Shown one piece after another: positions 1 to 5,233 of a stretch of DNA of 20,000 bases. Made by a program: the position numbers and the translations under genes. Numbering within the stretch: position 1 is the stretch's first letter; each line of letters starts with the position of its first letter. The DNA is taken from NCBI GenBank assembly GCA_948735595.1, contig CAPXSA010000006.1, forward strand, positions 1-20,000, in the 5' to 3' direction. The DNA is from an uncultured Clostridia bacterium. GTDB taxonomy: Bacteria > Bacillota > Clostridia > TANB77 > CAG-508. The notes beneath the pieces are model-generated. The model was not told the origin of the DNA and made no database searches. It saw nothing but the letters and a program-made list of their open reading frames with translations.

Positions 1-111
1 CAAGAACTAGATGAATATATAAATTACTACAATAATAGTAGAATAAAGTTAAGGCTAAATGGTAAAAGTCCAATTCAGTACAGAATGGATTTCTACCCTA
101 AAACAGCATAG
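1..111 (+). CDS. IS3-family transposase (OrfB), C-terminal fragment
   Basis: An open frame runs from the window edge to a TAG stop at 109-111 and gives the last 36 residues of an IS3-family DDE transposase. The segment contains the YINYYNNSRIKLRLNGKSP stretch and the following QYR, which are typical of the C-terminal end of the integrase core (rve) of IS3/IS150-group OrfB proteins. The rest of the element lies outside the window to the left. An IS3-type terminal inverted repeat follows six bases after the stop, which supports the call. Whether the copy is intact cannot be judged. Family assignment is confident; the subgroup is not. Confidence 0.85.
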   Translation, partial: QELDEYINYYNNSRIKLRLNGKSPIQYRMDFYPKTA

Positions 112-116
112 ACACT

Positions 117-136
117 TGTCCAACTTTTGTGGGTCA
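117..136 (+). repeat. Right terminal inverted repeat of the IS3-family element
   Basis: TGTCCAACTTTTGTGGGTCA closely resembles IS3-family right ends, which carry a TGTCCAACTTTTGGGG-type sequence and finish in CA. It sits just after the transposase stop. The matching left end is off the window, so the pairing and any target duplication cannot be tested here. Confidence 0.75.
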
Positions 137-384
137 CTTCAGTGTTAGAACATACTAGAACACTTTTCTCAAAAGTGTTCTGTATGATTAGGGGCTTGCC
201 CCTAATAACCCCTATGCAAGATTTTTGAAAATTTTCTATAATTATTTGTTAGTGCCATCAATAAATAATTCATTCAGTTATTGTTTGTTCAAAATCTTGC
301 TTGGAAAACCGATTGTCGGTTTTCCAAACCTTTCCCACAGCATTTGCGAAATTAATTAAATAAAATTTAATCAATTTCACAAAT
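137..384. repeat. Non-coding spacer with three perfect hairpins
   Basis: This 248-bp stretch between the IS end and the integrase stop has no convincing gene but is dense in inverted repeats. There is an 11-bp perfect dyad at 157-167/171-181 (AGAACACTTTT, 3-nt loop), a 9-bp perfect dyad at 187-195/198-206 (ATTAGGGGC), a 10-bp long-range pair at 216-225/291-300 (GCAAGATTTT), and a 12-bp perfect dyad at 301-312/316-327 (TTGGAAAACCGA, 3-nt loop). None is followed by a clear T-tract on either strand, so they do not look like ordinary terminators. Because the integrase gene points at this spacer, it is the expected place for one end of the mobile element, including recombinase sites or an oriT-like structure. 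That role is inference. Confidence 0.6.
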
Positions 385-1629
385 TTACCTTTCTTCGTGG
401 TCATTTACAAAATCAGTGCTTTTTTGTTCTCTTGATATTCCCTCAATTAAATTACTATTTTCTGTCAGTAAGTTATCAGCACTTACAATGTCATTATTCA
501 TATAATAATTATTAACTTTTTCTAATTCTGTCTCTTTGTATTTATTAAAAACAGAAGTATATGTATTTAATGTTATTGCTACGTCAGAATGTCCCATTAA
601 TCTTTGAAGTGCAACTGCTCTCATTCCTGCTTCAATACACCTAGTTCCATAAGTATGACGTAAACTATGTGAAGATATACTTGGTATGTTCATTTTTTCC
701 ATTAATTCTCTTAATCTTCTATTAGCATTTTCTGGTCTTACATAATTTTCGTTTTTATCTAAAAATAATTGCCTGTCTTTATTGTCTTCTGATAAACGCA
801 TTTGATTTATTATTTCATTTCTAATAAAGACAGGAATAGGCACTTCTCTAATTCCAGCATAAGTTTTTGGCAAGTATTTCATTATTATTTTGCCTTCTTT
901 ATCTGTTGTTACAGTTTTATCAACTGTAATTAAATTTCTATGTAAGTTTATATCTGTACTGCACAATGCTAAAGCCTCTCCTATACGAAGTCCTAAATAC
1001 ATTTGAATTAAATACACTGTTTTAAATGGTACATCTGTAATAGGTGCATTTATCAAATAGTTAGTTAGTTTCTGTTGTTCTTCAATTTCTAATGCTCTAA
1101 CAGGTTTTCGTATTTGTGTGCTTTTGGGTCTTATTACTTCTAGCATAGGATTTCTTACAATATATCCTTTATTTATAGCCTCTCTGAATGCCTGTGAAAA
1201 TTGTTCTTTTACTTTCTTAATAGTTGAGTTGCTATAATCTTTTAATGAATTTAAGTAACTTTGAATTTCATTACTTGTTATATCATTAATGTTTTTCTTT
1301 GACATTGTACTTCTCTCAATTACTCTAATTGTTTCCATTAATCTTGCATAGCTTCTTTCACCTATGACATTCATATCTAATTTTCGTTGTATATTTTCCC
1401 TCATAAGCTGATTTAATGGTATTCCATTATTTTTTATAAATATTTCGTTTCCTTTTTGATATTGAATACTTGTTAAAAAGTCTTTAGCTTCCTGTTCTGT
1501 TAAAAATGATTTTGTTTTTCTTGTTTCTTCTTGTGTATCTTTTTCATATATGTAATATGTGCAACGCCAGTTTTTACGGTTTTTGTCATAATAAATACTG
1601 CCAATTTTTTCTTTTTTATTTCTTTCCAT
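385..1629 (-). CDS. int: Tyrosine-family site-specific integrase
   Basis: A 414-aa tyrosine recombinase that would catalyse integration and excision of the surrounding element. The N-terminal ~65 residues (SIYYDKNRKNWRCTYYIYE) resemble the arm-type DNA-binding domain of Tn916-like integrases. Residues ~75-170 form the SAM-like core-binding domain, and the catalytic domain follows. The catalytic set is visible: Arg215 in GLRIGE, Lys255 in LPKTYAGIREVP, His321 and Arg324 in HSLRHTYGTR, His347 in LMGHSD, and nucleophile Tyr357 in TLNTYTSV. The start chosen is the ATG at 1627-1629, preceded by AAGGAGG at good spacing; an ATG 36 bases upstream has no such site and would overlap the previous gene. 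It is last in a four-gene minus-strand operon, 11 bp after its neighbour. The enzyme looks complete, with a ~45-residue tail after the active-site tyrosine region. Confidence 0.95.
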   Translation of the reverse strand: MERNKKEKIGSIYYDKNRKNWRCTYYIYEKDTQEETRKTKSFLTEQEAKDFLTSIQYQKGNEIFIKNNGIPLNQLMRENIQRKLDMNVIGERSYARLMETIRVIERSTMSKKNINDITSNEIQSYLNSLKDYSNSTIKKVKEQFSQAFREAINKGYIVRNPMLEVIRPKSTQIRKPVRALEIEEQQKLTNYLINAPITDVPFKTVYLIQMYLGLRIGEALALCSTDINLHRNLITVDKTVTTDKEGKIIMKYLPKTYAGIREVPIPVFIRNEIINQMRLSEDNKDRQLFLDKNENYVRPENANRRLRELMEKMNIPSISSHSLRHTYGTRCIEAGMRAVALQRLMGHSDVAITLNTYTSVFNKYKETELEKVNNYYMNNDIVSADNLLTENSNLIEGISREQKSTDFVNDHEER

Positions 1630-1640
1630 ATCAAACCTCC

Positions 1641-1949
1641 TTATACTCGTTTGCTCATTTTCCATATTAAATAAGCAAGTAACATTATTTGATTAGATTT
1701 TCCTATGTTAATTGAGGGGAAATCCTCTCGTCTAAAAATCTTATATGCTATTGTTTCACATACATTTAAGTCTTTCATTACTTCTTTAACACCTATCATT
1801 ACAAATGGATTTTTTACTCGTCTTATTGTATCTAATGCCATTCTTTGTTCTGGTGTTAAAATTTCTTTTGTTTCAATTACTATATTTTTGGTTTCTGTAT
1901 TTTGTATTTCATTCATTACTTGATTAGTTAAGTGACTTATTTCTTCCAT
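1641..1949 (-). CDS. Small excisionase-like DNA-binding protein
   Basis: A 102-aa protein encoded just before the integrase. The C-terminal half (residues ~50-90) reads as a helix-turn-helix: a conserved-looking segment VKEVMKDLNVCETIAYKIFR followed by FPSINIGKSNQI. That layout (motif, short basic linker, then the FP.I.IG..IL-type strand) is typical of excisionase/MerR-like winged helix proteins that read a DNA site. The N-terminal half is acidic and helical. The start is the ATG at 1947-1949, with AAAGGGG upstream; it overlaps the preceding gene by 26 bp, suggesting translational coupling. Position directly before int supports a directionality-factor role, but no biochemical residue proves it. 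Confidence 0.7.
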   Translation of the reverse strand: MEEISHLTNQVMNEIQNTETKNIVIETKEILTPEQRMALDTIRRVKNPFVMIGVKEVMKDLNVCETIAYKIFRREDFPSINIGKSNQIMLLAYLIWKMSKRV

Positions 1950-2292
1950 TCTGTTCGCCCCTTTCATATTTAAAACTTTCTTCATTTAAAAGTATTTGAT
2001 ATTGAATTGCTTGTTCTTTACTTAATGACGTAAACTCTCCATTTTTGCTACAAGTTACAATGACCTTACCTCTAATATTTCTTTTTCGAATATTTAACAT
2101 TGCAGTATTCAAGTAAATATTAGGTTGTAAATTTTTCCTATCTTTTCTTACTATTATTGTTATATCTCTATATTGAATGTAGTCTAACTCTCCGCCTAGC
2201 AAATTTTGAAAAGCACTTAATTCATTTTGGATTTTTCTAAGTTCTGGCTTTTTTCCAACTTCTTTGTAAATAATTACAATCTCATTACTCAT
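1924..2292 (-). CDS. Hypothetical protein, DUF3846-like
   Basis: A 122-aa protein. Its N-terminal part (IVIIYKEVGKKPELRKIQN, followed by a LGGELDYIQY segment) has the general pattern of the DUF3846 family found in phages and conjugative elements: a parental PG.xPE-type motif, a pair of helices, then a GG-x-(I/L)-(D/E) strand. The assignment is by eye only. The ATG at 2290-2292 overlaps the stop of the upstream gene in the arrangement ATGAGTAA, so translation is probably coupled; a GTG 15 bases upstream is an alternative. The 3' end overlaps the excisionase-like gene by 26 bp. No catalytic motif is seen and no function is assigned. Confidence 0.65.
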   Translation of the reverse strand: MSNEIVIIYKEVGKKPELRKIQNELSAFQNLLGGELDYIQYRDITIIVRKDRKNLQPNIYLNTAMLNIRKRNIRGKVIVTCSKNGEFTSLSKEQAIQYQILLNEESFKYERGEQNGRNKSLN

Positions 2293-2467
2293 CACAAAGA
2301 CCACCACTTTCGCTATTTAAAGTTTGCAAATACTTTTCATAAGCTAATGCGTCAAAATACTCTTGGTTTGTTTTATCGTCTAGGCTAATCTCGTAAATAA
2401 ATAAATTATTCTTTTTCTTTGTTTCTTTTGAATTTGCTTTTGTAACTGTTTTTCTAATTTTCTTCAT
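2285..2467 (-). CDS. Small hypothetical protein, first gene of the integrase operon
   Basis: A 60-aa protein with a very basic N-terminus (MKKIRKTVTKANSKETKKK), a short hydrophobic patch NNLFIYEISL, and an acidic C-terminal half ending CDE. AAAGGAG precedes the ATG by ~10 bases, and the sigma-A-type promoter at 2528-2556 lies immediately upstream, so it heads the four-gene operon. Its stop overlaps the start of the next gene by 8 bp. I do not recognise the family. The basic N-terminus would allow nucleic-acid contact, but this is only a suggestion. Confidence 0.6.
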   Translation of the reverse strand: MKKIRKTVTKANSKETKKKNNLFIYEISLDDKTNQEYFDALAYEKYLQTLNSESGGLCDE

Positions 2468-2490
2468 TCTATTTAATCTCCTTTGAAAAT

Positions 2491-2525
2491 TGATTTCTAG
2501 AAATCACAGTTTGTTCGAACTAACT
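2491..2525 (-). promoter_or_regulatory. Two adjacent palindromes in the integrase-operon leader (candidate operators)
   Basis: A perfect 16-bp palindrome TGATTTCTAGAAATCA occupies 2491-2506. Directly beside it, 2508-2525 forms an 18-bp dyad AGTTTGTTCGAACTAACT with a single mismatched pair around a GTTCGAAC core. Both lie between the predicted transcription start (~2520) and the first ATG of the int operon (2467). This placement fits repressor binding or an RNA element in the leader. The cognate protein is unknown; the three XRE proteins nearby are obvious candidates. Confidence 0.55.
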
Positions 2526-2527
2526 AT

Positions 2528-2556
2528 ATTATACTTTTATTATGTAAACTGGTCAA
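2528..2556 (-). promoter_or_regulatory. Sigma-A promoter of the integrase operon
   Basis: On the minus strand TTGACC (2551-2556), a 17-bp spacer and a perfect TATAAT (2528-2533) lie ~60 bp upstream of the first gene of the int operon. Confidence 0.8.
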
Positions 2557-2568
2557 AAGGTAACAGAA

Positions 2569-2705
2569 TTGCGTCTTACGCAACAAAAGTTGCACATAAT
2601 GCAACTTTTAAAACTAAAAAGAGGATTTTCTTCACGGATTTTCACTGAAAATAGAAAAAAATGAATAGAAATATAAAAAAGCATAAATTATTGCGTACTA
2701 CGCAA
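2569..2705. repeat. Three TTGC-N7-GCAA dyads upstream of the integrase promoter
   Basis: Three 15-bp dyads share the pattern TTGC-N7-GCAA: TTGCGTCTTACGCAA at 2569-2583, TTGCACATAATGCAA at 2590-2604 and TTGCGTACTACGCAA at 2691-2705. The first and third differ only in the central three bases. The first two start 21 bp apart, i.e. two helical turns, so a protein would meet them on the same face. The middle copy sits in a longer perfect 10-bp inverted repeat, 2585-2594/2600-2609. An 8-bp direct repeat GGATTTTC (2623-2630, 2636-2643) lies between the second and third. They could be regulator operators, or arm-type sites for Int/Xis; which is unknown. Confidence 0.65.
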
Positions 2706-2737
2706 CTTTATTTTAAAAGTGGCTCTTTTAGGAGCAA

Positions 2738-2766
2738 AAGAAAAAGGAGATTATTCAAAATCTCCT
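2738..2766 (-). terminator. Intrinsic terminator of the small Trp-rich ORF unit
   Basis: On the minus strand an 8-bp perfect stem AGGAGATT/AATCTCCT (2759-2766 with 2745-2752, 6-nt loop) is followed directly by TTTTCTTTT. The stop codon of the small ORF at 2751-2834 lies inside the stem-loop. This closes a short transcript begun at the promoter at 3028-3056. Confidence 0.8.
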
Positions 2767-2834
2767 AAATCTAGTCTTAACAACCGCCACCACCACCGTG
2801 GATATGATACGACATGCTTGTTTAATTTTTTCAT
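2751..2834 (-). CDS. 27-codon Trp-rich small ORF with its own promoter and terminator
   Basis: ATG at 2832-2834, preceded ~10 bases upstream by AAAGGA, opens a 27-aa frame. It has a basic N-terminus MKKLNKHVVSYPRWWWRL, then LRLDLGDFE, and a stop within the terminator hairpin. The centre is a run of three tryptophans flanked by arginines, giving a cationic, amphipathic peptide. In another frame of the same bases a 12-codon ORF (2777-2815) reads MSYHIHGGGGGC, but it has no ribosome site and seems less likely. The frame sits on a dedicated ~280-nt transcript between a consensus promoter and a consensus terminator, which argues that something here is expressed. It may be a small membrane-active peptide, a signalling peptide, or a leader ORF in a regulatory RNA. 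Family unknown. Confidence 0.5.
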   Translation of the reverse strand: MKKLNKHVVSYPRWWWRLLRLDLGDFE

Positions 2835-3020
2835 ATCTCGTTTTTCCTTTCTATATAGTCTCTACTTTTCTTGCACATAAATCTTAGAAAGTCCAAACAA
2901 GTGGAAGTTCTATATAATTGTAGCCACAGGCTGCGGCTCAATTTATAACAATTTATGTTACAATCAAGCCATAGCTTGGGCAAAATCATATAAAAGACTT
3001 TACCAAAAATAGGTTGGTAT
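2835..3020 (-). ncRNA. Structured 5' leader of the small-ORF transcript
   Basis: About 185 nt separate the predicted start point (~3020) from the small ORF, unusually long for such a short gene. The RNA would contain a hairpin from AGCCGC/GTGGCT (2922-2938, one G-U pair, 5-nt loop) and another from CAAGC/GCTTG (2965-2978, 4-nt loop). No known riboswitch class was recognised. The whole unit could work as a regulatory RNA with or without the peptide. The evidence is the promoter, the terminator and the local dyads only. Confidence 0.4.
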
Positions 3021-3056
3021 AAACTATATTATACCACAAAAAGCCTTATAAATCAA
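3015..3056 (-). promoter_or_regulatory. Promoter of the small-ORF unit, with overlapping operator dyad
   Basis: On the minus strand TTGATT (3051-3056), a 17-bp spacer and a perfect TATAAT (3028-3033) form a strong promoter. A perfect 8-bp dyad TGGTATAA-N6-TTATACCA (3015-3036) covers the -10 box and the start point, so a bound dimer would block transcription. The XRE gene transcribed in the opposite direction from 3141 is a plausible source of the repressor. Confidence 0.75.
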
Positions 3057-3084
3057 ACTTTACAAGTTTTGTAGCATTAAGCGG

Positions 3085-3113
3085 TTGAATAATTTAACAT
3101 GTAATAGTATAAT
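3085..3113 (+). promoter_or_regulatory. Promoter of the XRE regulator
   Basis: TTGAAT (3085-3090), a 17-bp spacer and TATAAT (3108-3113) lie ~28 bp upstream of the ATG at 3141. It is divergent from the promoter at 3028-3056, with ~30 bp between the two -35 boxes. Confidence 0.75.
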
Positions 3114-3140
3114 AATCATAAATTAAGAAAGGCGGATATT

Positions 3141-3845
3141 ATGGCAAATTTTGATAGTAAAGATTTTGGAGAAAGGCTAAGAAATTATAGAATACAAAAA
3201 GGTTTAAGCCAAGAAAATGTTGCTACAAGCTTAGGAAAAAATAAAACTACTGTTAGCAGGTATGAAAGTGGAGAGATTTTACCTGATGTTAAAGATATTA
3301 GTATTATTTGTGAAATACTAGGAATATATGAAGCTGATTTATATGGAAATGATACAAACCGAACCACACAACATAATAAATCAAGAAATCCTTTTGGCAC
3401 AGATAAAATATATGTCTATTTTAATGCGTACAATTATAGAACAAAGAAATTTGCACCAGATAAATATGTCTTGGAACTAGAACAGAAACAAAATATTTGC
3501 AAAGCAAAGTTTGTAGATTATCACGACAAAAGGATATATTCAGAAGGGTATTTAATATGCAATGACGAAATTGTATTTGTGGTAATGGAAAACTATAAGC
3601 CGACCAGTAGTCGTGTAGACGTAGCAGTTCTTGAAATCAATATTTGCAGTGGCACAGATAATCTAATGATTGGTGGTTATTTTGGAACAAATGCAAAATG
3701 CGAGCCTAGCCTAAGAAAATGTTATTTCTCAAAGAAGAATGTTGATTTTACTAACGAAATGTTTGAACAATTAAAGTTAAATGAAAACGAACAAGAAATA
3801 TTAAATAAGCAAAATGCTTTATACTTGGATATTTTTAATGTATAA
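3141..3845 (+). CDS. XRE-family regulator with an unrecognised C-terminal domain
   Basis: A 234-aa protein. Residues ~8-65 are a Cro/C1-type helix-turn-helix: FGERLRNYRIQKGLSQENVA, then LGKNKTTVSRYESGEILPDV and ILGIYEADLY, so it should bind operator DNA as a dimer. After a short linker, residues ~85-234 form a second domain with alternating strands (KIYVYFNAYNY, YVLELEQ, IVFVVMENY, VAVLEIN, NLMIGGYFG). I do not recognise it; it has neither the Ser-Lys S24 protease signature of LexA/CI nor an ImmA-type HExxH. It could be a ligand- or partner-sensing domain. AAAGGCGG lies before the ATG. Divergent arrangement with the small-RNA unit and closeness to the int operon suggest control of those promoters. 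The gene ends in an intrinsic terminator. Confidence 0.85.
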   Translation: MANFDSKDFGERLRNYRIQKGLSQENVATSLGKNKTTVSRYESGEILPDVKDISIICEILGIYEADLYGNDTNRTTQHNKSRNPFGTDKIYVYFNAYNYRTKKFAPDKYVLELEQKQNICKAKFVDYHDKRIYSEGYLICNDEIVFVVMENYKPTSSRVDVAVLEINICSGTDNLMIGGYFGTNAKCEPSLRKCYFSKKNVDFTNEMFEQLKLNENEQEILNKQNALYLDIFNV

Positions 3846-3876
3846 AGAACTCTAAAAAATTAGAGTTCTTTTTTTT
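3845..3876 (+). terminator. Intrinsic terminator of the XRE regulator
   Basis: A 10-bp perfect stem AAGAACTCTA/TAGAGTTCTT (3845-3854 with 3861-3870, 6-nt loop) is followed by a run of T. It overlaps the XRE stop and also holds the stop codon of the convergent gene on the minus strand. Confidence 0.88.
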
Positions 3877-4192
3877 GGCATAAACAATCTACTATTAGCT
3901 TAACTGCATCAGAAAAACCTGCTTTGTAGAATTTTTCATTTTCATTGGACTGTATAAGACTAAGGGTATCAATATAATTTTCGACACTTGCTTTCATTCC
4001 CTGGCGTACTTCTTTAAATCCGTTTGGAATGTTATCTATTGCAATATCTATTTTTTCATAATCTTTAGTTTTTTTCTTATTTAGTTCTCGTTCACTTTCT
4101 GTAATATTGTATATATCATTTTCTCGTTTTTCAAAAATATTTTTTAGCATTTCTTTTTCTTCATAAATAAACTGATTTGTTTTATGTTTCAT
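3860..4192 (-). CDS. Small hypothetical protein, possibly DUF6809-like
   Basis: A 110-aa, mostly helical, charged protein without membrane segments. The end of the protein (NENEKFYKAGFSDAVKLIVD) has the helical pattern with a GF/AVKL segment seen in small clostridial element-borne proteins of the DUF6809 type; this is a weak match by eye. GGGAGG precedes the ATG with ~8-nt spacing. It has its own promoter (4246-4275) divergent from the tandem XRE pair and shares the palindromic control region with them, so it is probably under their control. Function unknown. Confidence 0.65.
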   Translation of the reverse strand: MKHKTNQFIYEEKEMLKNIFEKRENDIYNITESERELNKKKTKDYEKIDIAIDNIPNGFKEVRQGMKASVENYIDTLSLIQSNENEKFYKAGFSDAVKLIVDCLCQKKEL

Positions 4193-4219
4193 TCAATTTT
4201 CCTCCCTCTTAATATTTAT

Positions 4220-4306
4220 ACGTCATTATTCTGACGTCATTATATATTATACAATGTTAAAATTTAATATGTCAATATTTTTACGTAAAAATATTGACGT
4301 CATTAT
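4220..4306. promoter_or_regulatory. Divergent control region: 28-bp palindrome and TGACGTCA repeats
   Basis: 4271-4298 is a perfect 28-bp palindrome with half-site GTCAATATTTTTAC. TGACGTCATTAT occurs at 4232-4243 and 4295-4306, and a partial copy ACGTCATTAT at 4220-4229; each full copy contains the 8-bp palindrome TGACGTCA. The long palindrome covers the -35 box of the leftward promoter. These are likely operators for the small XRE proteins encoded just downstream. Confidence 0.7.
4246..4275 (-). promoter_or_regulatory. Promoter of the 110-aa hypothetical gene
   Basis: On the minus strand a perfect TTGACA (4270-4275) and TATAAT (4246-4251) are separated by 18 bp. The -35 box lies in the 28-bp palindrome. 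For the rightward genes the best candidate is an extended -10 TGCTACACT near 4318-4326, which is weaker. Confidence 0.75.
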
Positions 4307-4349
4307 TCTTTAACATTTGCTACACTTTCATTGAAAGGTGTGAGGAATA

Positions 4350-4589
4350 ATGTTGTCTTTAGAACAGGCTATTAGAGCTAGAATTCTTAATCTAGCAAAG
4401 GAAAAAAATTTAACAATTAATAAAGTATCTATGTTGTCAGGAATGCCACATACTACATTATTACTTTTTATGAATAATGAAACACATGACCCAAGAATTT
4501 CTACATTGTTACATATTTGTGAAGCCTTTGATATATCTTTAAATGATTTCTTCGATAACAAATTATTTGATGAAGTAAAAGCAGAATAA
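4350..4589 (+). CDS. Small XRE-type repressor, tandem copy A
   Basis: A 79-aa single-domain protein, almost all of it a helix-turn-helix: AIRARILNLAKEKNLTINKV, then SGMPHTTLLLFMNNETHDPR and a final ISTLLHICEAFDISLNDFF. The LLHICEAFDI segment is the fourth/fifth helix region typical of XRE domains. There is no extra domain, so it is a Cro-like DNA binder. GAGG stands a few bases before the ATG. It is followed after 10 bp by a close paralogue, and both lie downstream of a palindromic control region, so autoregulation is likely. Its targets probably include the divergent 110-aa gene and perhaps the integrase operon. Confidence 0.85.
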   Translation: MLSLEQAIRARILNLAKEKNLTINKVSMLSGMPHTTLLLFMNNETHDPRISTLLHICEAFDISLNDFFDNKLFDEVKAE

Positions 4590-4599
4590 GGAGCGAAAA

Positions 4600-4836
4600 A
4601 TGACGTTAGAAAACGCAATCCGAGAAAGAATAAAAGAATTAGCAAATAAGAATAATATAACTATAAATAAAGTATCAACATTAGCTGGTTTAACACATAC
4701 TACTTTATTGGCTTTTATGAATAATGAAACTCATGACCCAAGAATTTCTACATTACTCCATATTTGTGAAGCATTTGATATAGACTTAAAAGAGTTTTTT
4801 AATTCTTCATTATTTAAAAATGTTATAGAAGAATAA
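4600..4836 (+). CDS. Small XRE-type repressor, tandem copy B
   Basis: A 78-aa paralogue of the preceding gene, with the same length and architecture. A 20-residue block NETHDPRISTLLHICEAFDI is identical in both, and the DNA there is also nearly identical, so the duplication looks recent relative to the rest. The differences cluster in the N-terminal helix (NAIRERIKELANKNNITINK) and in the recognition-helix area (AGLTHTTLLAF against SGMPHTTLLLF), which could alter site preference or allow heterodimers. AAGGAG lies 6 nt before the ATG, and the 10-bp gap suggests one transcript. An A+T-rich terminator follows. Confidence 0.85.
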   Translation: MTLENAIRERIKELANKNNITINKVSTLAGLTHTTLLAFMNNETHDPRISTLLHICEAFDIDLKEFFNSSLFKNVIEE

Positions 4837-4840
4837 AACG

Positions 4841-4873
4841 AAAAATAATATTTAATACTTAGATATTATTTTT
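4841..4873 (+). terminator. A+T-rich terminator after the XRE pair
   Basis: An 11-bp perfect stem AAAAATAATAT/ATATTATTTTT (4841-4851 with 4863-4873, 11-nt loop) ends in T. It has no G or C in the stem and may be weak. Confidence 0.5.
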
Positions 4874-4876
4874 TAG

Positions 4877-5160
4877 CAATACTTAAAATTATTTATTGTT
4901 ATCTTATTTGCACACAATATGCACACAGAAAATGGTAATGTGCTTTAAACCAGTGCATTGCAGAGAATTGACTGCCAACATCTGCACCAAATTTTATAAT
5001 TTTTTTACGATATTGTAGATTATCATACAATATCTTAATTTATTTCAAAGTATTGCGAATACTATCTTTCAAAGGTAGTATTTATTTTTTCTAAATTTAA
5101 GGCAAATCTATATCATGGAAAATTTGCAATTAAATGTATAATAACTATTTTGTATAATTC
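4877..5160. other. Non-coding stretch at the element/host border
   Basis: No gene is supported here. TGCACACA occurs twice, 11 bp apart (4909-4916 and 4920-4927). A perfect 9-bp hairpin GATATTGTA/TACAATATC lies at 5009-5034, and a terminator-like hairpin at 5058-5090. This is where the far end of the integrase-bearing element would be expected, since housekeeping genes begin at 5234. I searched by eye for a direct repeat shared with 137-384 and found none that is convincing, so no attachment site is called. Confidence 0.45.
5058..5090 (+). terminator. Terminator-like hairpin, plus strand
   Basis: AATACTATCTTT and AAAGGTAGTATT (5058-5082) pair with one G-T wobble around a small loop and are followed by TATTTTTT. 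It may stop read-through from the mobile module toward the HU gene. Confidence 0.55.
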
Positions 5161-5163
5161 CAT

Positions 5164-5199
5164 AAAAAAAGAAGAAACCTCTCAACGGTTTCTTCTTTT
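5164..5199 (-). terminator. Intrinsic terminator of the HU gene
   Basis: A perfect 13-bp stem AAAAGAAGAAACC/GGTTTCTTCTTTT (5167-5179 with 5187-5199, 7-nt loop). Read on the minus strand it is followed by a run of T, about 35 bp after the HU stop. Confidence 0.88.
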
Positions 5200-5233
5200 C
5201 ATATGAATTCATATAATTTATATAAATTTCAGA

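Noticed and set aside
301..327. Hairpins at 157-327 as intrinsic terminators for int
   Set aside because: The stems are strong, but no T-run follows on the minus strand; kept as repeats only.
2661..2768. Plus-strand 35-codon frame starting MNRNIKKHKLL
   Set aside because: It has no ribosome site, reads through the TTGC-N7-GCAA dyad and the minus-strand terminator, and its lysine/arginine content follows from the A-rich strand.
137..5160. Attachment-site direct repeats flanking the integrase module
   Set aside because: Only A+T-rich partial similarities (for example AAATTTTCTATAATT against AAATTTTATAATT) were found; these are expected by chance at this composition.
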